A stretch of DNA of 64,000 nucleotides from Fuscibacter oryzae (GTDB lineage: Bacteria > Pseudomonadota > Alphaproteobacteria > Rhodobacterales > Rhodobacteraceae): assembly GCF_016765795.1 (NCBI RefSeq), contig NZ_JAESVP010000003.1:310001-374000 (forward strand), given 5' to 3'. Below, one piece after another: positions 46,392 through 55,110 of the stretch. The notes below the pieces were generated by a model that was not told the DNA's origin, did no database searches, and saw only the letters and a program-made list of their open reading frames with translations. Position 1 is the first letter of the stretch, and each line of letters begins with the position of its first letter. A program made the translations under genes and the position numbers.

Positions 46392-48194
46392 ATGGCCCGA
46401 GTCAGTCATCTTATGAGGCGTGGAGGGGCCTATTCCGCCCGTATCCGGGTGCCCCTTGATCTGGTCGAGATCGTCGGGAAAACCGAGATCGTGAAGGCCC
46501 TCGGAACCGCAGATGTAGCCGAGGCCAAGAGTCGCCTTTACCCCATCTTGGCGCACTGGCAGCGCGAGTTTGACGACCTGCGCGCTCGCCGCGCGCTGGT
46601 GCCCGCTGACCGGGATCATGCCGTTTGGGATCACTACACGGCCACGCTAGACCGCGACGACAAGGAGCGCGCGAACCTGCCGGGCGACGACGATATTCAG
46701 GCCGTGAAGGCCGACCTGCTGGATAAGGTGGAACGGGGCGAGATCACCGGCACCGATCAGTTTTCAATCCTGAACGCCACGCTTGACCTAAAGGTCATGC
46801 AGAAGGCGGGCGAGATTGCAGCCGACGCCCGGAAGGCGAAGCTGGCCGACATGCGCAAACACTTGGCGAAGGGCGAGACTGCTTTGATCGCCCATGAGGT
46901 TGACGATTACCTGCGCCAGAACGGCCTTCTGGTGCAGCGTGGAACGCCGGACTGGATCAGCCTTGCCCGGCACATGATGCGGGCCGAGATCGAGGCTCTA
47001 CAGCGCACCCTAGAGCGCGACCGGGGCGATTGGGGTGGCCTGCCGACTGACCCGCTGGTTAAGCCTGCCACTGGATCAAGACGCGAGGTAGCCAAGCCGG
47101 GCGAAACCATCATGGAGATTTTCGAGATATTCGCCCGCGAGAACAAGAACGGCGTGGCGCAAGACCGACTGAACCAGTGCCGCCGCGACATTGGCACGTT
47201 TGTGCAACTTGTCGGGGCCAGCTTCCCTATTGCGAAAATCACGAAGGTTGAGGTCCGCGAGTGGAAACAACTGCTGACGAAGTATCCGGTCAAGGCCACC
47301 GAAACCAAAGTGTTCGCGGGCATGAACATTCACCAGATCGTCAAGGCGAATGAGAAAGTGGGCAAGCCGGTTCTGGCTAACCGGACCGTGAACCGTTACC
47401 TATCCAGCCTCGGGGCGTTCATGACCTGGGCTGTTGATAACGGTTATCTGGAGAGCAACCCGACCGAAAAGATGATGCTTAAGAAGGAAACCAAGGCCCC
47501 GACCTTGCCCTTCAAGACCGAACAACTTCAAACCCTGTTTGCATCGCCTTGGTTCACCGGCTGCAAGAGCGCCGACGAATGGCGCAACGTGGCGAAGCCC
47601 GGTGATGTGCTGATAAGAGACCATCGCTTCTGGGTTCCGCTGATCATGCTGTTTTCTGGTGCGCGACCGGGTGAGATCGGCCAGCTTGCGGTCAATGACG
47701 TGCGGGAAGTGCATGGGCACTGGATCATACATATCACGACCGAGGGCGACGAAACCGAAGAAGGTAAGTCGGTAAAGACCGAAGGTTCAATGCGAGTGGT
47801 GCCGGTGCATCCCGAACTTATTCGCCTCGGATTCATCCGCTACCACGCAGCGCGGTTAAAAGAGGGTGGCGCGCAGTTGTTTCCCGGTGCCAAGCGCAAC
47901 GCGCGTGGGCAGATGATGGCCGACGTAGCGCGCGAGTTCGGGCGCTACATGACCCGTATCGGCATGAAGCAGGGCAGGGGCCTTTCGCTCTATTCGTTCC
48001 GCCATGGTGCAGCCGACGCCCTGCGCCGTGGCGGCTATCTGGACAATGAGTTCGGTTTCATCCTTGGACATGCCGAAGCCTCCACCACCGGCAAGTATGG
48101 CATCATTCCGCAAGGGATGCTGGATCATCGCGTGAAGCTGGTGAACGCGATTGCCTATCCCGATCTGAACCTAGACCCACTCACAGCGTTATAA
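46392..48194 (+). CDS. Tyrosine recombinase (phage integrase)
   Basis: Site-specific recombinase of 600 residues, long for the family because of an N-terminal part (about 1-230) with the DUF6538-like start MARVSHLMRRGGAYSARIRV. The SAM-like core-binding domain follows (about 240-360), then the catalytic domain with Arg in FSGARPGEIGQL (about 424), SFRHGAADALR and LGHAEASTTGKYG with the nucleophile Tyr near 572. It starts at 46392 after AGGGAG. It lies at the left end of the element, transcribed inward. Confidence 0.93.
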   Translation: MARVSHLMRRGGAYSARIRVPLDLVEIVGKTEIVKALGTADVAEAKSRLYPILAHWQREFDDLRARRALVPADRDHAVWDHYTATLDRDDKERANLPGDDDIQAVKADLLDKVERGEITGTDQFSILNATLDLKVMQKAGEIAADARKAKLADMRKHLAKGETALIAHEVDDYLRQNGLLVQRGTPDWISLARHMMRAEIEALQRTLERDRGDWGGLPTDPLVKPATGSRREVAKPGETIMEIFEIFARENKNGVAQDRLNQCRRDIGTFVQLVGASFPIAKITKVEVREWKQLLTKYPVKATETKVFAGMNIHQIVKANEKVGKPVLANRTVNRYLSSLGAFMTWAVDNGYLESNPTEKMMLKKETKAPTLPFKTEQLQTLFASPWFTGCKSADEWRNVAKPGDVLIRDHRFWVPLIMLFSGARPGEIGQLAVNDVREVHGHWIIHITTEGDETEEGKSVKTEGSMRVVPVHPELIRLGFIRYHAARLKEGGAQLFPGAKRNARGQMMADVAREFGRYMTRIGMKQGRGLSLYSFRHGAADALRRGGYLDNEFGFILGHAEASTTGKYGIIPQGMLDHRVKLVNAIAYPDLNLDPLTAL

Positions 48195-48243
48195 TATAAC
48201 AAATCGCTTGCCTCGGGATTCCGCGCTGTGGTATCATGATACC
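48188..48243. promoter_or_regulatory. Palindromic control region upstream of the portal gene
   Basis: Contains the 13-bp palindrome GTTATAATATAAC (48188-48200) and a perfect 14-bp palindrome GGTATCATGATACC (48230-48243). Both recur, the second slightly changed, upstream of the connector gene at 54306-54345. GGTATCATG also appears at the portal start (48271-48279). TATAAT inside the first palindrome could be a -10 box. Probably a phage repressor or activator site. Confidence 0.55.
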
Positions 48244-48265
48244 GTAGTATTTTAACGAGTTCCGC

Positions 48266-49489
48266 ATGGGTATCATGTCCCGTCTCGCCCGCATTGTCGG
48301 GCGAGACACTTCCGAACAGAAAGCAATCACGCTGACCAGCCCCGAAGCCTTTGGGCTGTTCGGGCTATCTCCGGTAGGGTCTGGCGTAACCATCACCGCG
48401 CATTCTGCCATGCGAGTTCCTGCCGTGCGCAGGGCCGTGTCGCTGATCGCTGAATCTGTCGCCACCTTGCCGTTCAAGACCTACACCGCCGACAAAGAGG
48501 CGGCGAAGGATCACCCGTCCTATGGGCTGGTGCATGACTGGGCGAACGACTGGACCAGCGCCGAAGCCCTGCGCGAAACCCTGACCATGGATGCCCTGCT
48601 GACCGGCCACGGCTTTGCGCATGTCGTCCGCAACGGTGAGGGCAGGGCGCTTGAACTGCACCAGCTGGACCCCGGCGCGGTCAGTATTGAATATGACGAC
48701 TTCGGCGAACCTTCTTACCGCCTGCGCCTTAAGGGCGGTGGTGATGTGGTCCTGTCCTATTCTGACGTGCTGCACATCCAAGCCCCCGGCGGCGTGTCGC
48801 CTGTCACCTTGGCCCGTGAAGCTATCGGGCTGGCCGTGGCCGCTGAACAGCACTTGTCGGGGTTCTTCAAGAATGGTGGCCGTCCTTCGGGCGTGATCCG
48901 GCACCCGAACAAGCTGGACGCGGAAGCGCTGACCAAGCTGAAAAGCTCTTGGTTTGCGACCCATGGCGGCGAACAGTCGGGCAAGACCGCCATTCTGGAT
49001 GAGGGCATGGAGTTTCAGGAGATCGCCCTGAAGCTGGCTGATGCCGAATTTTCCGAGGTGCGCCGGGAACAGGTGCGCGAGATTGCCCGTGCCTTCAACG
49101 TGCCGCCCGCGCTGCTTTACGAACTGTCGCGGGGCACTTGGTCCAACTTTGAACAATCGCACCGCGACTTCCTGACCGGCACCCTGCGCCCGTGGATTGC
49201 CCGCTGGCAGGCCGCTTATACCCGCGTCCTGCTGACCCCCGAGGAACGGGCAGGTCTTTATATCGAGGCCACGCCCGATGATCTGCTTTCGGTCGAGTTC
49301 GCCGCCCGTGCCACCGCCCTAAGCCAATACCGGGCCATGGGGGCGATGACGGCAAACGAGGTGCGCGGCTTCCTGAACCTTCCGGCGATGGCCGAAGGCG
49401 ACACCCTGGAAAACCCCTTCACCACCACCGGCGCAGCCCCCGCGCCTGAACCTTCCCAAGACCCCAAGGACGAAACCACCAATGACTGA
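48266..49489 (+). CDS. Phage portal protein, HK97 family
   Basis: Forms the dodecameric DNA gate of the head; 407 residues. SAMRVPAVRRAVSLIAESVA is the N-terminal portal signature, with LTMDALLTGHGFAHVVRNGE and FNVPPALLYELSRGTWSNFE typical of the family. It begins the head gene run and its stop overlaps the next gene by eight bases. Confidence 0.93.
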   Translation: MGIMSRLARIVGRDTSEQKAITLTSPEAFGLFGLSPVGSGVTITAHSAMRVPAVRRAVSLIAESVATLPFKTYTADKEAAKDHPSYGLVHDWANDWTSAEALRETLTMDALLTGHGFAHVVRNGEGRALELHQLDPGAVSIEYDDFGEPSYRLRLKGGGDVVLSYSDVLHIQAPGGVSPVTLAREAIGLAVAAEQHLSGFFKNGGRPSGVIRHPNKLDAEALTKLKSSWFATHGGEQSGKTAILDEGMEFQEIALKLADAEFSEVRREQVREIARAFNVPPALLYELSRGTWSNFEQSHRDFLTGTLRPWIARWQAAYTRVLLTPEERAGLYIEATPDDLLSVEFAARATALSQYRAMGAMTANEVRGFLNLPAMAEGDTLENPFTTTGAAPAPEPSQDPKDETTND

Positions 49490-49808
49490 CCAGATCACCC
49501 ACCGCGCTTTCTTCGGTGACCGCGAACGCACCTTCATTCTGACCGACCCCATGCTGGCCGAACTGGAAAAGCTGACCGGCTTGGGCGTCGGTGCGCTTTA
49601 CCTGCAACTGGTGGGCATGGCCTATCCTGCCGAGGCCCTGCGCGAGATCATCCGGCTGGGCCTGATCGGCGCGGGCACCACGCCCGAGGACGCCAAGCGC
49701 CTTTGCGATGCCTACGCCAGCAACCGCCCGCTGGTCGAAACCTTCCCGCTGGCCTTTGAGATCATGGAAGCGCGCTGGAACGGCAAGGCGGAACAGGTGG
49801 CCGCGTGA
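49482..49808 (+). CDS. GTA-gp10-like tail assembly chaperone family protein
   Basis: Protein of 108 residues. RAFFGDRERTFILTDPMLAE and LEKLTGLGVGALYLQLVGM match the gene-transfer-agent gp10/phage TAC family, normally found beside the tail-tube gene. Here it lies between portal and capsid genes, which is odd. Coupled on both sides by overlaps (49482-49489 and GTGA at 49805-49808). Confidence 0.75.
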   Translation: MTDQITHRAFFGDRERTFILTDPMLAELEKLTGLGVGALYLQLVGMAYPAEALREIIRLGLIGAGTTPEDAKRLCDAYASNRPLVETFPLAFEIMEARWNGKAEQVAA

Positions 49809-51334
49809 CCGATCGGCTGGAAATCAAGGCGCAGATCACCGCGACCGAGACCGGCGAAATCACCGGCATTGCATGGCCCTTCGGTTCAGCCGACCGCGTG
49901 GGCGATGTGATCCAGAAAGGCGCATTCGACCAGCCCACCGCCCTGCCCATGCTGTTCGCCCATGATCAGGGGCAGGTGATCGGGGTTTGGGATCAGATCG
50001 CGGAATCTGAATCCGGCCTGACCGTCAAAGGCCGCTTGCTGGTGGAGGATGTGGAACGCGCCCGCGAGGTTCGCGCCATGATCCGGGCCGGGGCCGTCTC
50101 GGGCCTGTCTATCGGCTTTGTCACCAAGGCCGCGAACCGCCACGCCAAGGGCCGCACGATCACGGCACTTGCCCTGCACGAAATCAGCATTGTTGCCGTC
50201 CCGGCCCATCCGGGCGCGCAGATCACCTCTGTCAAATCTGTAACGAGTGAGATTCCCCAAATGGAAAACGAAGACGACAAGACCCCGGCCAATGCGCCGG
50301 AAATCGACCTGAAGGCTTTCGAGGCGGTCAAAGCCCGCCTGGACAAACTGGAGGCCAAGGGCAACCGCACCGGCGTTCATGTGACCGGCGCGCAATCGCC
50401 TGTCGTGGGTGCCGAGGAAGTCAAAGCCTTTGCGCACTTCCTGCGCACCGGCGACCGTTCCGAGGTCAAGAGCCTTGCCTATGGCGCACCTTCGACCGGC
50501 AGCATTCTGGCCCCTGAAACTGTTTCGGCTTCGATCCTTGAGAAAGTCGCCGAACAATCGCCGATGCGGAATCTTGCATCGGTGATCAGCATGGGCGGGC
50601 CGCTGCTGCAACTGCCCCGGCTGGTGGCCGAGGTGAACCCGCAGCACGTCACCGAAACCGCCGCCCGTGTGGAATCCGAGCCGAGCTTTGAACAGATCGA
50701 CCTGAAGGCGCACGAAATGGCGGTCATCGTGCCGGTGACGCGCATTCTCTTGGAAGATGCGCAGGTGGACCTGTCGTCCTATCTGGCGGATCACATCGCC
50801 CGCCGCTTCGGCCAACTTGAAGCGCAATGGTTTGTCACCGGCAACGGCACGACCGCCGCTGAGGGTGTGATGACTTCGACCGAAGTGCCCGAGCTTGAAA
50901 CGCTGGGCGTGGGTCTGGTCGGTCTGACACCCGCGACCCTGTTTGACCTGTTCTATGGCATCAAGACGACCTACGCGAACCGTGGCGCTTGGCTGATGAA
51001 CCGCAAGACGATGATGGTGGTTCGCACCATGGTTGATGCCACCGGGCAATTCCTGTGGCAGCCGGGCCTTGCCGCCGGTCAGCCGCCGACCCTTCTGGGC
51101 CGCCCGGTCTATGAAGCGCCCGACATGGCCGACCCGGTGGCCGGTGCCACGCCCATCGCCTTCGGTGACTTCGCCACGGGTTACGCCATTGCCGACCGCA
51201 CCGGCTTTGAAGTCCTGCGCGACGACTACACCGGGGCCGCGAACGGAATTGTGAAGCTGCACGCCCGCCGCCGCGTCGGTGGCCGCGTGATCATGGGCGA
51301 GGCCCTGACCAAGCTGAAGCTCAAGGCCGCATAA
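49805..51334 (+). CDS. Fused prohead protease and major capsid protein
   Basis: One reading frame of 509 residues holds two HK97 functions that are usually separate genes. Residues 1-140 are the prohead protease, with candidate catalytic His53 (LFAHDQGQ) and Ser102 (VSGLSIGF). Residues about 150-200 look like the scaffolding delta domain (ENEDDKTPANAPEIDLKAFE), and from about 205 the HK97-fold capsid (SPMRNLASVISMGGPLLQLP, then RRVGGRVIMGEALTKLK). A GTG start overlaps the previous stop. The protease would have to cut itself free during maturation. Confidence 0.88.
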   Translation: MTDRLEIKAQITATETGEITGIAWPFGSADRVGDVIQKGAFDQPTALPMLFAHDQGQVIGVWDQIAESESGLTVKGRLLVEDVERAREVRAMIRAGAVSGLSIGFVTKAANRHAKGRTITALALHEISIVAVPAHPGAQITSVKSVTSEIPQMENEDDKTPANAPEIDLKAFEAVKARLDKLEAKGNRTGVHVTGAQSPVVGAEEVKAFAHFLRTGDRSEVKSLAYGAPSTGSILAPETVSASILEKVAEQSPMRNLASVISMGGPLLQLPRLVAEVNPQHVTETAARVESEPSFEQIDLKAHEMAVIVPVTRILLEDAQVDLSSYLADHIARRFGQLEAQWFVTGNGTTAAEGVMTSTEVPELETLGVGLVGLTPATLFDLFYGIKTTYANRGAWLMNRKTMMVVRTMVDATGQFLWQPGLAAGQPPTLLGRPVYEAPDMADPVAGATPIAFGDFATGYAIADRTGFEVLRDDYTGAANGIVKLHARRRVGGRVIMGEALTKLKLKAA

Positions 51335-51338
51335 GGCC

Positions 51339-51947
51339 ATGCTGATCCGGCCCGCAGCGGAAATCCTGTTGCGCCATGGCGACCACGCCTTGACGCTTCG
51401 GGCATCCCTGCGGGCCGCAATCGCCCTTGAAGCTGAACCGGGCGGCTTTGCTGGCCTGTTCAACCAGATCGCCGGTCAGCAAGTCACCGCCATTCGTTCG
51501 GTGATCCTGACCGCCGCCACGGATCGCACCCAAGCCGAAAGGCTCTTGGCTGATGCTTCCACCGAACCGCTTGCGCCGTTTGTCATGTCGGCGCAGGCGG
51601 CTTGTCTCGCCCTGCTGATGGCCTTGATACCAGCCGGGCAGGGCGAGACATCCAAAGCCACCACGCCACCCGCCAAGCCCATCCCCTTCGGCCAGTATCT
51701 TGCTGACCTGTTCGGCTATGCGACCGGGTGGCTTGGCTGGACCCCATCCGAGGCATGGAACGCCAGCCCTGCCGAGATCGGCGCGGCCTTCACCGCCCAT
51801 GTTGACCGGCTGGTGAAGTTGACGCCCGGTGCATCAAGCCCCGCGCCAGATGACACCAAAGAACGGCAGCGCGAACAGAATGAAGCCGCTGGCCTTGATC
51901 CTGACTTTGACCGCGCCGGGCTTCGCGCTCTGAAAGCGAAGATGTGA
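51339..51947 (+). CDS. Tail-chaperone-like protein, probable two-part fusion
   Basis: Protein of 202 residues. The first half (HALTLRASLRAAIALEAEPG, then GLFNQIAG) resembles the GTA gp10/TAC family, and the second half has GWTPSEAWNASPAEIGAAF, like the small GTA protein that follows gp10. It thus looks like a fusion of two tail-module proteins placed beside the capsid gene. The C-terminus is charged. Assignment is moderate. Confidence 0.6.
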   Translation: MLIRPAAEILLRHGDHALTLRASLRAAIALEAEPGGFAGLFNQIAGQQVTAIRSVILTAATDRTQAERLLADASTEPLAPFVMSAQAACLALLMALIPAGQGETSKATTPPAKPIPFGQYLADLFGYATGWLGWTPSEAWNASPAEIGAAFTAHVDRLVKLTPGASSPAPDDTKERQREQNEAAGLDPDFDRAGLRALKAKM

Positions 51948-52291
51948 TGCCCAAGCCCCCGCGCCTTTGTTCCTGCGGTGCGATTGTCCCGGCGGATAGC
52001 CTCTGCACCTGCCAGCGCGAGGCTATCCGCGCCCGTGGCCGCCGCCATGATGCGAACAGGCCGAACAGCCGACAGCGGGGCTATACGCGGGCATGGGAAG
52101 CCCTGCGGGCCGAGTTCCTGCGCCTGCACCCGACCTGCGCCTTCTGCGGGGCAGGGTCGCAGGTGGTGGACCATATCCAGCGCCACCACGGCAACCCCGC
52201 GCTGGTGATGAGTTGGAACAACCTGCAAGCCCTCTGCAAGCCATGCCACGACCGCGAGAAACAGCGTCAGGAGCGGGCGGCAAGTGTTTGA
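51947..52291 (+). CDS. HNH endonuclease
   Basis: Protein of 114 residues. Zinc-binding Cys pairs CAFCG and CKPCH bracket the HNH motif VVDHIQRHHGNPALVMSWNN. An extra N-terminal Cys cluster (CSCG, CTC) is present. Small HNH proteins beside terminase and head genes take part in DNA packaging of HK97-like phages. Its start forms TGATG with the previous stop, and its stop overlaps the next start by eight bases. Confidence 0.88.
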   Translation: MPKPPRLCSCGAIVPADSLCTCQREAIRARGRRHDANRPNSRQRGYTRAWEALRAEFLRLHPTCAFCGAGSQVVDHIQRHHGNPALVMSWNNLQALCKPCHDREKQRQERAASV

Positions 52292-53003
52292 CCATGAACC
52301 CGGTTGCAGTGCCGAAAAGGCCCTGTGGCACTCTGTCTTACTGGTGGCTGTTGATGACGCGCTGATAGGTATTGCGGCTGATAATGGCAGCCACGCCTCA
52401 AGGATCAGGCTTTGCGAGGAAGCCCGCCGCTTCCTTACGACCCCATCTAATGACCTGGCTCTTATATGCGCCCTTGCCGGTATGGACCCGCAGGCGGTCA
52501 TAGAACGGATGCGCAAGCAGATCGCCGAAGCCCCATCACCCGAAGAACTGGCAGGCGACCGGAAGGGGAACCGCGCCACCAAGAACAAGCGCAAGGTCGC
52601 GCCGCCGAAGCCCAAGGACAAGCCGGAACCCAAGCTGATTACTCACAACGGTGAAACCCTGACCCTCAAGGAATGGTCAGATCGCACGGGCATAGGTCAG
52701 CCGACGCTCACCAACCGCATGAATGCAGGCTGGACCGTGGCCGATGCGCTGACCATCCGACCGGGGCAGGCCAAGCGCCGGGCCGGTGAAGCCTTGCGGG
52801 CGAAGATCGAGGCCGATGTGGCCGAACGCCAGCGCAGGCGGCGCGGCCCGAATAGGGTGCTGACCTACAACGGCGAGACCTTGCCCCTAGGCGAGTGGGC
52901 CACCCGCACCGGCCTACAGGCGCAGACTATCGCTAAGCGGATTAAGAACGGCTGGCCGGTGGAGCGGGCGCTGATGGTGGGTGATGGGCGATGCACAGAA
53001 TAG
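52284..53003 (+). CDS. Protein with two tandem DNA-binding-type repeats
   Basis: Protein of 239 residues starting with GTG inside the HNH gene's end. The first 80 residues are helical and unassigned; then a Lys/Pro-rich linker (NKRKVAPPKPKDKPEPK) and two repeats of about 40 residues: THNGETLTLKEWSDRTGIGQ near 120 and TYNGETLPLGEWATRTGLQA near 194, each followed by a helix ending in GW-V-AL. These look like the helix-turn-helix modules found beside homing-endonuclease domains (NUMOD-like). It probably binds DNA; coupling to HNH suggests joint action. Confidence 0.65.
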   Translation: MFDHEPGCSAEKALWHSVLLVAVDDALIGIAADNGSHASRIRLCEEARRFLTTPSNDLALICALAGMDPQAVIERMRKQIAEAPSPEELAGDRKGNRATKNKRKVAPPKPKDKPEPKLITHNGETLTLKEWSDRTGIGQPTLTNRMNAGWTVADALTIRPGQAKRRAGEALRAKIEADVAERQRRRRGPNRVLTYNGETLPLGEWATRTGLQAQTIAKRIKNGWPVERALMVGDGRCTE

Positions 53004-53019
53004 GTTTACGCTACTTGGC

Positions 53020-54174
53020 TCACGAGAAGAATTTTAGAATCTGAGCGGTTCCGATCCAAATCGCTGTTGCAAATAATCCCGTCATGATCGCTTCCAATAT
53101 TCCGGTGGAGTGCGCAGGCTTTTCGCGAGGGGAAATAGAGTCTTCTGTAAGGCTAATGCGTCCTTGCATTTGAATAATATGCCACCTTGCTCTTCTTGTG
53201 CAATAAAGCATGACTAGTGCGACCGAAAGGCCGATAATCGTCCCCCAAATTGATACAAAGCTTTGCATCTTGTCAAGCATTTGGGATATGGGGCTTTGGC
53301 CGTCTGCCCATTTTCCATACCCCATTTGGTATAGAGTTGCGGAGTAATCTGCCTGTTTTACCGCAGCATCTAGGCCAAAATTATTCACATATGTCTGAAA
53401 GGTTCCACGTTCAAACAGCTTCGTTTCTGGATTGAACATCGGGCGATCTCTTGCAAAGTTCAGCACCATCATTAATGCTATAACTTGCATCGTCGTAACA
53501 GCGCTGAGAACTCCGAGCTTTAGGAAGGAGAACCTGGCGGCGGAAATTCCATGCTTTCCGAGCATTTTCATGGCGCCGAGAGAAATTGATGTGCTGACCA
53601 AGCCATCCACAATCAACTTAAAGGGGAAGATATCTTTTCCCATTAAGTTGAGTTCTTGTGGGGCCAGATTTTGCAACTCTCTTTCAATTAGCTGATAAAT
53701 GGCGGGCGGCCAGGTAATCTCGGTAGACATAATTCGTGTTAAGACCCACCCAACTGGAGCAGTCCTAAAGTCTATACTTACAACTTGCCGCTCTATTTTT
53801 TGCTCTGGAGTTCTATTAAATCCAATCATGTATGTTGCGGTCACGTTCACTCGAACAACTACACCGCTAAATGATTCAATTGTGTTAAAGAATTGCTCAT
53901 AGCTATGCCATGTAACCTCGTGCTTGTTGTCAAGGGTGCATGTAAAAGTGTATTGGTCGCTCAGTAGTTCGCTTTGGGTTTTGATTTGATGTCTTATCTT
54001 ATCAACAATTGATTTAATTCGTGACTTTGTTAGATCAAATCCGATCTCTAATCTATAGGTTTCCTCTCGTGGGCTGGATGTCAGGTTGTAGATGAATTCT
54101 TGGAATTGCGGCTTGCTAAATGATACGACGTATTCACCGCTGTCTACTTTCTTCGTTATTCCCAAATTTGTCAT
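53020..54174 (-). CDS. AT-rich membrane protein of unknown function (cargo gene)
   Basis: Protein of 384 residues on the strand opposite to the phage genes, with base composition much richer in A and T than anything around it. A soluble N-terminal part of about 230 residues is followed by three hydrophobic segments: LGVLSAVTTMQVIALMMVLN, GTIIGLSVALVMLYC and ILEAIMTGLFATAIWIGTAQ. No domain was recognised. The ATG at 54174 is preferred (AAGGGA upstream) over 54201. Placement and composition are those of a phage moron; exclusion of other phages or a host-fitness role are guesses. Confidence 0.75.
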   Translation of the reverse strand: MTNLGITKKVDSGEYVVSFSKPQFQEFIYNLTSSPREETYRLEIGFDLTKSRIKSIVDKIRHQIKTQSELLSDQYTFTCTLDNKHEVTWHSYEQFFNTIESFSGVVVRVNVTATYMIGFNRTPEQKIERQVVSIDFRTAPVGWVLTRIMSTEITWPPAIYQLIERELQNLAPQELNLMGKDIFPFKLIVDGLVSTSISLGAMKMLGKHGISAARFSFLKLGVLSAVTTMQVIALMMVLNFARDRPMFNPETKLFERGTFQTYVNNFGLDAAVKQADYSATLYQMGYGKWADGQSPISQMLDKMQSFVSIWGTIIGLSVALVMLYCTRRARWHIIQMQGRISLTEDSISPREKPAHSTGILEAIMTGLFATAIWIGTAQILKFFS

Positions 54175-54305
54175 TAGACTTAAATCCCTTACCAGAATCA
54201 TCGGTTGATTGGATGTTACCGCCGTTCACGGCGAGCCTGCTAGGGGGTATCCTTCAACTTCGCCCCCTCCGTGGGAACCGGCGTGTGGTGCTGCGCGTAG
54301 GAAAT

Positions 54306-54345
54306 GTTATAATATAACTTTCCACGGATGGGGTATCATGTTACC
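54306..54345. promoter_or_regulatory. Palindromic control region upstream of the connector gene
   Basis: GTTATAATATAAC (54306-54318) is identical to the site at 48188, and GGTATCATGTTACC (54332-54345) differs by one base from the palindrome at 48230. The spacing is 16 bases shorter. The site restarts the phage operon after the reversed cargo gene. Confidence 0.55.
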
Positions 54346-54379
54346 TTGCAGGGGTGTTCTGCCCTTGTGAGTAACCAGT

Positions 54380-54655
54380 ATGCAGCTTTCCCTTGCCCTG
54401 ATCCGGGCGCACCTGAACCTTGACGACGACCGCGACGAGGAACTTCTGACCCATTACGCCAATGTGGCCGAGGAATGGGTGGAGGCTTACACCGGCGAGC
54501 GGTTCAACCCTTATAGCGCCCTGATGGTGCAGGCCGCGTTGATGCTGATCGGCCAGCACTATGACGCCCGTGAGGCGATCAGCTTTAGCAACCCTTACAC
54601 GCTGCCCTTCGGCATTCATGAAATGCTGTCGCCCCTCAAGTATCGGGAAGTGTGA
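54380..54655 (+). CDS. Head-tail connector protein, gp6-like
   Basis: Adaptor of 91 residues joining portal and tail. LALIRAHLNLDDDRDEELLT and AEEWVEAYTGERF are typical of the HK97 gp6 family. Its stop and the next start form TGATG. Confidence 0.88.
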   Translation: MQLSLALIRAHLNLDDDRDEELLTHYANVAEEWVEAYTGERFNPYSALMVQAALMLIGQHYDAREAISFSNPYTLPFGIHEMLSPLKYREV

Positions 54656-55110
54656 TGGCCCGTTATGTCGAGGGTTCCGAGGCGCTGGCAAAGAAGCTGC
54701 GCGCCGTGAAGGACAAGCTGCCCGAGGCCCTGCGCCCGGTGCTGATCAAGGGCGGGGCAGAGATCGCCGCCGATGCCCGCACCTTGGCAGAGGCATCGCG
54801 GCGCACGGGCGCGCTGATTGAAAGCGTTCACGTCACCGGGCCGGGCCAGACAACCCCCGCTTTCTCCGGGGATGGTGGGCAGCGCACCGCGACCGAATGG
54901 CAAGTGCTGGTGACTGCCGGTGATGCCGATGCCCGCCACGCCCATCTGGTCGAGGGTGGCACCGAAAAACGCCACCACAAGGACGGCACCAGCACGGGGG
55001 CTATGCCTGCGCAGCCCTATTTCAACCCGGCTTGGCGGCTGAACAAGGCCCGGCTGCTGCGCCGGATCAACCGGCTGTTGCACAAGGCGATCAAGGAGGC
55101 CCTGCAATGA
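54655..55110 (+). CDS. HK97-gp10-like tail completion/morphogenesis protein
   Basis: Protein of 151 residues. LRAVKDKLPEALRPVLIKGG and AHLVEGGTEKRHHKDGTSTG then QPYFNPAWRL match the HK97 gp10 family, found at the head-tail joint. Coupled on both sides by TGATG and ATGA overlaps. Confidence 0.85.
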   Translation: MARYVEGSEALAKKLRAVKDKLPEALRPVLIKGGAEIAADARTLAEASRRTGALIESVHVTGPGQTTPAFSGDGGQRTATEWQVLVTAGDADARHAHLVEGGTEKRHHKDGTSTGAMPAQPYFNPAWRLNKARLLRRINRLLHKAIKEALQ

